A stretch of 14,748 nucleotides of DNA from Promethearchaeota archaeon. Its GTDB lineage: Archaea; Asgardarchaeota; Lokiarchaeia; Sigyniarchaeales; SOKP01. Position 1 is the stretch's first letter; every line of letters begins with the position of its first letter. The position numbers and the translations under genes are program-made. The notes under the pieces are model-generated. The model saw only the letters and a list, made by a program, of their open reading frames with translations, was not told where the DNA came from and searched no databases. This document shows, one piece after another, positions 7,184-13,953 of the stretch. The DNA is taken from positions 1 through 14,748 of the forward strand of contig JAUWZT010000058.1 in NCBI GenBank assembly GCA_030615145.1, written 5' to 3'.

Positions 7184-8470
7184 TCAACAAATATTCTCAT
7201 AATTTTCTAAAACAGCATCAAGTTTCTCATTGGAATAAATTATCTCGTTAAAAATTTTGATTAAAGCCTTAATAATTTCCCTCGGGTTTCCCTTGGTATT
7301 TTCAAATATGTTTCTCAAGATTCTTTTATTTAAGGGAAAGTATGGATTTTGAAAAGCGTTAATAAAATCGCTAATCCCCATATTCTCGTAAAAATATCTC
7401 ATACTTTCTTTATAGAATTCAAATATATCTTCCTCGTTAAAATCTAAAAGAAAGAGAGGGTCCTTTATTGAAAACAAAAGTTCCGCGTTCTGTTCTTGAT
7501 ATTTTTTTTTTATTTCTTCTAAAGAATCGATGGATTTCAGAGTTATAATTATGCGTAAACCCTCTATTTGCTGTAACTGAACGATTTTATCAAATACTTT
7601 TTCAGAAGCAATATCGTCTGGCGACTTATCAGCTCCGTACAACCAACTAGGATCATAGATTTCTTCAGCGGAATCGTCTTTTGGTTCCGTTATGGAAATG
7701 ATTTTTTCAAAATCGTCAATAAACAAGATCGTTCCTGATTTAGAATTTTCAATTAATAACATTAACATCATAAATGCATTTTTACCTTTTCGAAGATCGT
7801 GCGATATATTTAAACTTGAAAGTTCCTTTGCATCCATAAGCTCCCCTAATAACCATCTTTCAGCTTCAATCTTTTTATAGGGATCTAATTGATGAGCGAC
7901 AATCCCAGATATGATGTTAGTTAAGGTTTCCGTTTCCATATCTTTATATTTATTTGATAACAGTTTAAACGCAAAATTTTTTATTTTTTCAAGATCTGCT
8001 ACATGGAAAAAACCAAATTTCCTTTCTAACGCGCCCCATTCGTCACATAATCGATTTATAATGAATTTTAAAGGAGCTAATTCTAAGTTTTCGATAAATT
8101 CAGAATAGATATTATAAAAAAACTTTTTATAGATATATTCTAAAGAAATATAAAAAGTATTATAACGATAAAGAGAATTCTTTAGAGCCCAATAAAGGTG
8201 CGTCTTTCCCCCCCCTACATCCCCTATGATAGGAAGGATAAAGTTTTTGTCTTCTTCGACAATTTTTTCAATTGTTTTAACTAAATTTTTTCTAGATTTA
8301 ACCAGTCCTAATTCTTCCCTAATTTCACCAGTACAAACAAATTTTTTAAAAGGATTATTTCCCCATTTTAGCACACTGATTAACTTTTTCCTTTTATTTT
8401 CGTATAGAATCATGTTGGGTAAATTTCCTTTTATAGCTTTAGTTCTTCTATGCCTAAGATTATAATCCAT
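7184..8470 (-). CDS. AAA+-type P-loop ATPase, ORC/Cdc6- or BrxD-like
   Basis: A 428-residue soluble ATPase. Walker A is GDVGGGKT at residues 83-90, Walker B is ILFIDD at 248-253, and GNPREIIKAL at 394-403 resembles a sensor-2 helix with R397 as the expected arginine. The lead-in NPF (39-41) before the P-loop is common in archaeal ORC-like and related ATPases. The segment WLLGE (206-210) ahead of Walker B recalls the P-loop ATPases of BREX-type systems (DUF2791), but no other BREX gene is near. It likely couples ATP hydrolysis to work on DNA or a partner protein. The start at 8470 overlaps the upstream gene by 40 bases and lacks a Shine-Dalgarno site; an ATG at 8413 (residue 20) has AAGGA about 12 bases before it and is a real alternative. 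Its upstream neighbour is the probable partner. Confidence 0.78.
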   Translation of the reverse strand: MDYNLRHRRTKAIKGNLPNMILYENKRKKLISVLKWGNNPFKKFVCTGEIREELGLVKSRKNLVKTIEKIVEEDKNFILPIIGDVGGGKTHLYWALKNSLYRYNTFYISLEYIYKKFFYNIYSEFIENLELAPLKFIINRLCDEWGALERKFGFFHVADLEKIKNFAFKLLSNKYKDMETETLTNIISGIVAHQLDPYKKIEAERWLLGELMDAKELSSLNISHDLRKGKNAFMMLMLLIENSKSGTILFIDDFEKIISITEPKDDSAEEIYDPSWLYGADKSPDDIASEKVFDKIVQLQQIEGLRIIITLKSIDSLEEIKKKYQEQNAELLFSIKDPLFLLDFNEEDIFEFYKESMRYFYENMGISDFINAFQNPYFPLNKRILRNIFENTKGNPREIIKALIKIFNEIIYSNEKLDAVLENYENIC

Positions 8471-9069
8471 TTGACATTTGTTAGTAATCTCTTCACAGTA
8501 GTTATTGGTTCGTAAGAAACTGATAAATTACTATTTTCATCTCTTCCAACTATTAAGCAATCATAGAAAACTGGATCACTTCTCTCATCAATTACTACTC
8601 TATCGGCCAATAAAATTCCATTTCCTACGAGAGCAACGGGGTTTCTAAGCATTTCTTCTTTAAAGAAATCTAAATGATTAATTTCATATTCAGAATCATC
8701 TAAATAAAGAGCTGCTGTATTAAGCTTATTTAAGGTATAAGGAAATGCGTCAGAGAATTGACCTTCATCGTAAACTTGCATAACATCCTCAGGAATAAGT
8801 ATAGAGTATTCGATTGACGAGGTATCTTTAATGCTAAGTTCATCTATTTTTCGAGAGAAAGCGGACATTTTATTATAAATCAATTCGAATCCGACTTTAA
8901 ATCCGTTGGATATAAAAATCCCTTCTGAGTTAGATAATTTTAAATTGTCAGAAAAAATAATAGAATCCTTATCGTCGTTGCATCGAGTAATTATAGACCC
9001 TACGAATTCACCTTCTTTCTTTATTCCATTTACGGAATCGTATAAAATATTGTCGTTAACATCGTTCAT
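8431..9069 (-). CDS. Unrecognised 212-residue protein co-transcribed with the ATPase
   Basis: A soluble acidic protein without cysteine clusters, P-loop or membrane segments. The sequence alternates beta-like stretches (for example residues 22-30 and 163-180) with short helices, and ends in a hydrophobic WIIILGIEELKL segment. I cannot assign a family. Its 3' end overlaps the start of the ATPase gene by 40 bases (or is 17 bases from the alternative ATPase start), which argues for a shared transcript and a partner role. The start at 9069 has no clear Shine-Dalgarno site. The (TA)n tract about 50-70 bases upstream could provide its TATA box with a leader of about 25 bases. Confidence 0.72.
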   Translation of the reverse strand: MNDVNDNILYDSVNGIKKEGEFVGSIITRCNDDKDSIIFSDNLKLSNSEGIFISNGFKVGFELIYNKMSAFSRKIDELSIKDTSSIEYSILIPEDVMQVYDEGQFSDAFPYTLNKLNTAALYLDDSEYEINHLDFFKEEMLRNPVALVGNGILLADRVVIDERSDPVFYDCLIVGRDENSNLSVSYEPITTVKRLLTNVKWIIILGIEELKL

Positions 9070-9119
9070 AATTATGTTTAAATTAACATCTCTTTTTCCA
9101 AATATCTAACTAAATGATC

Positions 9120-9139
9120 GTATATATATATATAATATT
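9120..9139. promoter_or_regulatory. Divergent (TA)n promoter between the ATPase operon and the RtcB-like gene
   Basis: A run of alternating T and A followed by TAATATTA lies about 20-38 bases before the plus-strand ATG at 9158 and 51-70 bases before the minus-strand ATG at 9069. It can serve as TATA box for a leaderless plus-strand transcript and, read the other way, for the minus-strand operon. Confidence 0.5.
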
Positions 9140-9140
9140 A

Positions 9141-9153
9141 CTTAATTATTAAG
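9141..9153. repeat. Small palindrome CTTAATTATTAAG before the RtcB-like gene
   Basis: Six-base arms CTTAAT/ATTAAG around a single T sit between the TATA tract and the ATG at 9158, near the expected transcription start. This position suits a repressor operator, but palindromes this short arise easily in AT-rich DNA. Confidence 0.3.
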
Positions 9154-9157
9154 TAGA

Positions 9158-10402
9158 ATGGGTTCAATGAGTATATCCAACAAAATTTCTGAATTGTCTA
9201 AATTAGATTTGCTTAAAAGAGCAAAAGAACACATTTTTTCGACTGGGTTAAACGACGGTGCTTCAAAATTGTGCAGGGCAAACATGAAATATGGTTTAGC
9301 GCAATTTCAAGTTATTCAAGAGAAACATGGATTTGAACCTAAAGCTACGTTTATATCGTCTCCAGACGAAACTATCTCAAGAAACAACTTCCGTTGGAAT
9401 TCGGGATTAGGATACGGCGGGAGATTAAATTGGGGGGATGGTAACGACAAGATAATATTTCTAAATGTAAAACCAAATTGTTGTGGGATACTAGTTGGAG
9501 GATTGGAAGAAATACCGGATCCTTACGATCTCATAAAAACGATAGATAAAGTAAAGAGCATAGAGTTATACGATAATGATGTTTTAATAAATTGGGATTA
9601 TGGCGTATCTAATCACTTTATAAATTGTTTTGAAACCAAAATTCTCTCAGACATTGATTTGCCACCTTATATGTTCATGATTCACGGTTCAGCACCTGAA
9701 TTTCGCGACGATAAATATGGAATAGGTTTATATATTGATGTTTCAAAAACATTAAAAGAACTTGCTATTGAAGAACAAACAAAATTAGGGAGGCAATATA
9801 TTTTGTTAGATTCCGACGCAAAAGAATATATTGATTTCAACAAAAAAGCAATTAATTTTTCAAACAAAAAGCGAGAAATCATTGCAAATGAGTTATTCGG
9901 TAACCATTATGGGATAATATGCAATGCTTCTCACCAATTTTTAAAAGATTATAACAACATCTACTTAGGAAGTAATTGTACTGATGCAGATTGTGAGCTT
10001 GTTCCGACTAATATTTTTCCTACAGCATTAAGAGCTGATGTAGCGTGCTATCTATTTAAAGGAAAAAAGAGCTTTTCAGAAATAACTTTAAAGAATAACA
10101 ATTTTTTAGAAAGAGCAGAAAATCTAGAGCTATTAGATCTTCTAACGAATGCTGACTTATTGCCCCACGGTGGAGGATACATGTTGCCCGATGTTAGCCG
10201 CGTACAAAAAGTTTTAGAGTATAAGGACCAGAGATATTTTGCTTGCGAATTAGTAAAAGATAGTAACAAATTAAAGATCGTTCGAAACGTTAAGGATTTA
10301 CAGTTCGAATATAGAGGGCGAGATGTAATTCTAAAAACGCTTCAATTGGACCTTGGAGAAATAATAGCTCGATTAAACCCTGTATTCTCTTTAAAATTAT
10401 AA
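9158..10402 (+). CDS. Divergent RtcB-like protein (putative)
   Basis: A 414-residue soluble protein. I see the motif order of the RNA ligase RtcB in weak form: GYGG (85-88) then NCCG (107-110), like the GYG...D-x-x-CG region; SNHF (151-154), like GNHF; MIHGS (174-178), like the IHSGSRG motif; NASHQ (256-260), like the HN motif; and PHGGGY (336-341), where RtcB has HGAGR with the guanylylated histidine. The gaps between the putative ligands C109, H153, H176, H259 and H337 (44, 23, 83, 78) track those of RtcB (about 105, 31, 95, 75) except for the first. The aspartate three residues before the metal-binding cysteine is a proline here, and the arginine after HGAG is tyrosine, so activity may differ or be lost. 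If not RtcB-related, it is a conserved protein of unknown role. It ends one base from convergent metG. Confidence 0.5.
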   Translation: MGSMSISNKISELSKLDLLKRAKEHIFSTGLNDGASKLCRANMKYGLAQFQVIQEKHGFEPKATFISSPDETISRNNFRWNSGLGYGGRLNWGDGNDKIIFLNVKPNCCGILVGGLEEIPDPYDLIKTIDKVKSIELYDNDVLINWDYGVSNHFINCFETKILSDIDLPPYMFMIHGSAPEFRDDKYGIGLYIDVSKTLKELAIEEQTKLGRQYILLDSDAKEYIDFNKKAINFSNKKREIIANELFGNHYGIICNASHQFLKDYNNIYLGSNCTDADCELVPTNIFPTALRADVACYLFKGKKSFSEITLKNNNFLERAENLELLDLLTNADLLPHGGGYMLPDVSRVQKVLEYKDQRYFACELVKDSNKLKIVRNVKDLQFEYRGRDVILKTLQLDLGEIIARLNPVFSLKL

Positions 10403-10403
10403 C

Positions 10404-12452
10404 TTATTCTATTTTTGCTCCAGGAGGAATGTTTTTATCAGGCGTTAGAACAGAAACGACATCCCCATCAACCGCAGCAAGTAACATTCCTTCGCTTAAA
10501 ATTCCTCTTAATTTTCTAGGTTCTAAATTAGCTAATATTACAATCTTTTTACCTTTTAATTCTTCTGCTTTATATTGTTCTGCTAAACCGGCAACTAGAG
10601 TTCTCTTTTCGTCTCCTAAAGTGATAGACAATTTGTATAATTTATCTGCTTTAGGAACTTTTTCGACACTCTCTATAAGTGCCACTCTTATATCTAATTT
10701 TTTAAAATCATCATATGAAACCAATTCTTTATCACCTACCTTTGATTTTTGTTCTTTAAATCTCTGAAGTTTATCTTTAATTTCTTGAACATCGAGTTTT
10801 TGAAAAAGAGGTGCAGGTTTTTTAATTTTTAGCCCTTCTTTTACAGAGTTTTCGTTTATACTATCCCATTTCAAATTCTCTGAAATGTGAACATTTATGT
10901 ACGACAAAATCTTTTCTGATGTTCCCGGAATAAATGGACTCAATAAAATACCAAACGCGTAAACAGCTTGAGCGCAGATATTGAAAACATGACCCGCAGC
11001 ATTTTTATCCTTTTTGATCAAATGCCAAGGGGCTTTACTATTAAGATAAACATTCCCTTCCTTTCCAAAATTAACAATATCTCTCAAAGCTTTTCTTAAC
11101 TTAAAATTACTTATACTATTTCCAATCTCAAAACTAATATTATTTAAAAGGTCGATGAACTTTTTGTCTGTATCATCGTACTCTAGCTTTTTTGGTATAA
11201 TTCCATTGAATTGCTTATCAATAAAAGTTAAGGTTCTATGGATGAAATTTCCTATGTTATCGTTTAAAATTTTAATGTTATTATCAAATTCTGACCATAA
11301 AAACGATGTATCACTCGTCTCTGGACGATTGTATACTAAAGAAAAGCGCCAATAGTCTAGAGGGGCTAGTTTTAACGCTTCATCAATCCAGATTCCAATT
11401 CCTCTCGATTTAGAAAATTTATCGTTTTCATACATTAAGAACTCTGTAGAAGATACATTATAAGGAAGAGTTAATTTCTCGTCATCATTTTTGTTCTCAT
11501 TGAAAGCTAATAGTAAACCAGGAAATACAATAAGATGAAAAATAATATTGTCTTTTCCAATAAAAAAGACTGTTTTCGTATTTGGATCGTTCCAGAAATA
11601 TTCAAATTTACTTGGGTCTTTAACTAAATTATCAGCCCATTCTTTTACCGCAGAAACATAACCTAATACTGCTTCAAACCAAACGTATATGCTTTTATTA
11701 TCAGCACCTTCAAAGGGAGCTGGAATCCCCCACTCTAAATCTCGAGTAATAGCTCTTTCTGGGATTCCTTCAGCTAGACTGTTTAAACACATTTGTCGCG
11801 CATTCTGAGGGATTATTTCGTTTTGGCTTATTAGATTTTCCAATTGATCGTGCAATTTAGGAAGATCCAAATACCAATGTTTTGTTTTACGGAGTACAGG
11901 GGTATTATCACATATTGCACAGCGAGGTTTTTTTAATTCTAACGGAGTTAATAATTTTTGACACTTATCACATTGATCGCCTCTTGCATTCTCATCTTCA
12001 CAGTGAGGGCAAACTCCTTCAACAAATCGATCTGGAAGAAAAAAGTTATCATCCTCACAGTATAGCATTTCTAATTCCTTTTCAAATACATATCCATTTT
12101 TCTGAACTTCTAAGTAGAATTTTTGCACAAACTCGATATGAGTTGGGTTGTGAGTAATGGTATAGTTATCATAAGAGATTTGCCACTTTTCGAATAATTC
12201 TTTGATTATATTATGATATTTGATTGCTAAATCCTTGGTGGGAACGTTTTGTTGTTTAGCCGCTACAGCAACTGGCGTTCCGTAAGAATCAGAGCCCGAT
12301 ACAAATACTACCTCGTCACCCTTTAATCTAAAAAACCTAGCAAATACATCAGAGGACAAAACGCTTCCAATCATGTTCCCTAAATGGGGTATGCCATATA
12401 CATAAGGCCATGCTGAAGTTATTATCCATTTATTTTTTTCAATATTGGACAA
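10404..12452 (-). CDS. metG: Methionyl-tRNA synthetase with fused C-terminal tRNA-binding domain
   Basis: Cytosolic class I synthetase of 682 residues that charges tRNA-Met. The HIGH-type motif is HLGN at 23-26 and the KMSKS-type motif is KFSKS at 345-349. A zinc knuckle with C148, C151, C161 and C164 follows the E. coli pattern, and an extra pair C178/C181 suggests remains of, or part of, a second knuckle as in many archaeal enzymes. Residues about 360-560 form the helical anticodon-binding domain. Residues 578-682 are a complete EMAP/Trbp111-type OB-fold tRNA-binding domain, which in some archaea is a separate protein. The start is TTG: GAGGT lies eight bases upstream, and the first in-frame ATG (residue 27) would remove the HLGN motif. 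The gene stands alone on the minus strand, with a promoter region of about 210 bases carrying repeats. Confidence 0.96.
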   Translation of the reverse strand: MSNIEKNKWIITSAWPYVYGIPHLGNMIGSVLSSDVFARFFRLKGDEVVFVSGSDSYGTPVAVAAKQQNVPTKDLAIKYHNIIKELFEKWQISYDNYTITHNPTHIEFVQKFYLEVQKNGYVFEKELEMLYCEDDNFFLPDRFVEGVCPHCEDENARGDQCDKCQKLLTPLELKKPRCAICDNTPVLRKTKHWYLDLPKLHDQLENLISQNEIIPQNARQMCLNSLAEGIPERAITRDLEWGIPAPFEGADNKSIYVWFEAVLGYVSAVKEWADNLVKDPSKFEYFWNDPNTKTVFFIGKDNIIFHLIVFPGLLLAFNENKNDDEKLTLPYNVSSTEFLMYENDKFSKSRGIGIWIDEALKLAPLDYWRFSLVYNRPETSDTSFLWSEFDNNIKILNDNIGNFIHRTLTFIDKQFNGIIPKKLEYDDTDKKFIDLLNNISFEIGNSISNFKLRKALRDIVNFGKEGNVYLNSKAPWHLIKKDKNAAGHVFNICAQAVYAFGILLSPFIPGTSEKILSYINVHISENLKWDSINENSVKEGLKIKKPAPLFQKLDVQEIKDKLQRFKEQKSKVGDKELVSYDDFKKLDIRVALIESVEKVPKADKLYKLSITLGDEKRTLVAGLAEQYKAEELKGKKIVILANLEPRKLRGILSEGMLLAAVDGDVVSVLTPDKNIPPGAKIE

Positions 12453-12460
12453 TTCGTATT

Positions 12461-12465
12461 ACCTC
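12461..12465 (-). promoter_or_regulatory. Shine-Dalgarno site that sets the TTG start of metG
   Basis: On the minus strand GAGGT lies eight bases before the TTG at 12452-12450, and no other start is in reach before the HLGN motif. Confidence 0.75.
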
Positions 12466-12470
12466 TTAAT

Positions 12471-12519
12471 TTATAGTTAGGTTATAGTTAGTTATCGATT
12501 ATTATTGTTATAACTATAA
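12471..12519. repeat. Direct and inverted repeats in the metG leader/promoter
   Basis: TTATAGTTAG occurs twice with an 11-base period (12471-12480 and 12482-12491), and the inverse TAACTATAA occurs at 12511-12519. The two outer arms could pair across a 20-base spacer. The block lies 19-67 bases before the metG start, where a regulator or an RNA hairpin could act. The rest of 12453-12663 is plain AT-rich DNA with no other gene seen. Confidence 0.4.
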
Positions 12520-12663
12520 TTAATTAAACTAATAATGATTGTTAAAGTAATTTATACTCTTATTTCAACTTTATGAGATTGAGATTAAAAAACTGAACGA
12601 TACTTGTTCTCATAATATATTTTAAATAGCTTAGATATAAACTCAATTTAAAAAATTTTTCTT

Positions 12664-13839
12664 CTAATAGCTAATCTGTGCTCCACAATTTCTACAAGCT
12701 TTAATTTCATCGTTCATTTTATTTAAGCAAGGTTCGTGATAATAAGCTCCGCATTTTTCGCATTGAAATGCTTTATAATCTCCTAAAAAGATGCTGTGAC
12801 AAAAAGTACAAGATACATCGATTTCATCGATTTGAGAGTCTGGAATTAATCTCATTCTTGTAGTGTTTATACCGCTTTCATCGATTAATTTTATTTTAGG
12901 CTCGTTTTCGGGCTTATCCTTGACTAACTTTAATGCTGATAATGGAAGTTCTAACAAGAAGAAACAGAAGGGGCACCTGAAAACCATTTCTTTGTATTCT
13001 GTTTTCTTAGCCCACATCGCTGTGCAAGAAAGATGCATTGGGCGCTCACACGATGGGCAGTACCTTCCTTCGCTAAAGAAATCCGCTCCTGTTATTGGGG
13101 CTTTTACTGAGTGACAAATTTGGCATTTTTCTTGACCCCTTTCCTTACTATTCATCATTAACCTAATATCTAACACGCTTGGTCTCCTTAGCGGTAAAGC
13201 GATATCGCTTATCAGAGGGGCTAACTCGTTTTTTTTATTTGGTCCATAATAGTCAGTCGTTGTTTTAATCTCTTTTTTCGACGCGAATGACCTTCCAGCA
13301 TTTAATACCGCTTTTGAATTGTTAAAGAATCCAAATTTTCCGCCTGTAAGTCTTACAATCTTTTTTAAAATACTTTGAGAATAGTCTTCTGTTTTGCCTA
13401 ATTGGCAAGCATCAATATATATCCCCAATCCTTTAGCAATATCAACTATTTTTTGAATTTTGTTGCTAAGCTTCAATTTATTGTCTGAAACAATAAAAAT
13501 TCTATAGGTTTTTCCCCCTATTTTTCGCATTTCCCCTACTAAGATTTGTACTGAAAAAGCTAATCCTTCGTCTAGTATACCAATCCCAGAGATATGGATT
13601 TTCTTTAAAGAGTTAATTAATTTTTCTTCTTCGTGCGTAAAGGAACTCAGTTTCTTTATAGTTGCTCCAATAGAGAGCACTGCAATTCTATCTTTAGGAT
13701 CGATGGTAAATTTCTCACTAATAAAGTTTTTAACGCTTTCTAAGGCGACAAAAAATCGATTAGGCTTAAAGTCTTTTCTTAACATAGATCGAGAAGAATC
13801 TATGAGCACAACGCAGTCTTCAATTTTTATATCGTGCAA
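12664..13839 (-). CDS. TFIIH p44/Ssl1-like protein: vWA domain plus two C4HC3 zinc modules
   Basis: A 391-residue protein. Residues about 8-185 are a von Willebrand A domain with MIDAS motif D14-S-S16-R-S18 followed by KDFKPNRF, which closely recalls the start of eukaryotic p44/Ssl1 (DxSRxM...D-KPNR). Later segments (SLKK near 84, the helix after GILDEGL, IFIVSDN, LTGGK) fall in the same order as in p44. Two zinc modules follow with the same ligand order: C239, C242, C261, C264, H269, C272, C289, C292 and C344, C347, C360, C363, H368, C371, C382, C385, matching PHD/RING-type spacing. In eukaryotes p44 binds and stimulates the XPD helicase in TFIIH. Alternatives are a vWA-RING ubiquitin ligase or a general adaptor. 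The start is TTG after a run of ten A; no ATG precedes the MIDAS motif and no Shine-Dalgarno site is seen. Confidence 0.78.
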   Translation of the reverse strand: MHDIKIEDCVVLIDSSRSMLRKDFKPNRFFVALESVKNFISEKFTIDPKDRIAVLSIGATIKKLSSFTHEEEKLINSLKKIHISGIGILDEGLAFSVQILVGEMRKIGGKTYRIFIVSDNKLKLSNKIQKIVDIAKGLGIYIDACQLGKTEDYSQSILKKIVRLTGGKFGFFNNSKAVLNAGRSFASKKEIKTTTDYYGPNKKNELAPLISDIALPLRRPSVLDIRLMMNSKERGQEKCQICHSVKAPITGADFFSEGRYCPSCERPMHLSCTAMWAKKTEYKEMVFRCPFCFFLLELPLSALKLVKDKPENEPKIKLIDESGINTTRMRLIPDSQIDEIDVSCTFCHSIFLGDYKAFQCEKCGAYYHEPCLNKMNDEIKACRNCGAQISY

Positions 13840-13890
13840 TTTTTTTTTTAGAAATATTCAATGAATTTAAAAGAATTAAAAAAAGTTAGT

Positions 13891-13900
13891 CTTAAATAGG
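13891..13900 (-). promoter_or_regulatory. Possible TATA box for the p44-like gene
   Basis: CCTATTTAAG on the minus strand lies 52-61 bases before the TTG at 13839, which would give a leader of about 30 bases. The region is AT-rich and other positions are possible. Confidence 0.3.
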
Positions 13901-13953
13901 TTTCTATTCTATACGGAATTTATCCCCATATTTATCCTCATATTCTTCTTCGT

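Noticed and set aside
7692..8465. Several plus-strand short open frames opposite the ATPase gene
   Set aside because: They are antisense to the Walker A/B-bearing gene; the frames are open because of base composition.
7184..9069. A BREX or other named defence island
   Set aside because: Only a loose likeness of one ATPase segment is seen; no methylase, PglZ-type phosphatase, nuclease or helicase gene is in the window.
11882..12157. Plus-strand 91-residue open frame inside metG
   Set aside because: It lies fully within the well-supported synthetase gene, including its zinc knuckle, and shows no protein-like motifs or ribosome binding site.
12664..13839. Simple Mg-chelatase/CoxE-type vWA protein
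   Set aside because: No MoxR-type ATPase is adjacent, and the KPNR segment plus C-terminal zinc modules fit p44/Ssl1 better; kept only as an alternative.
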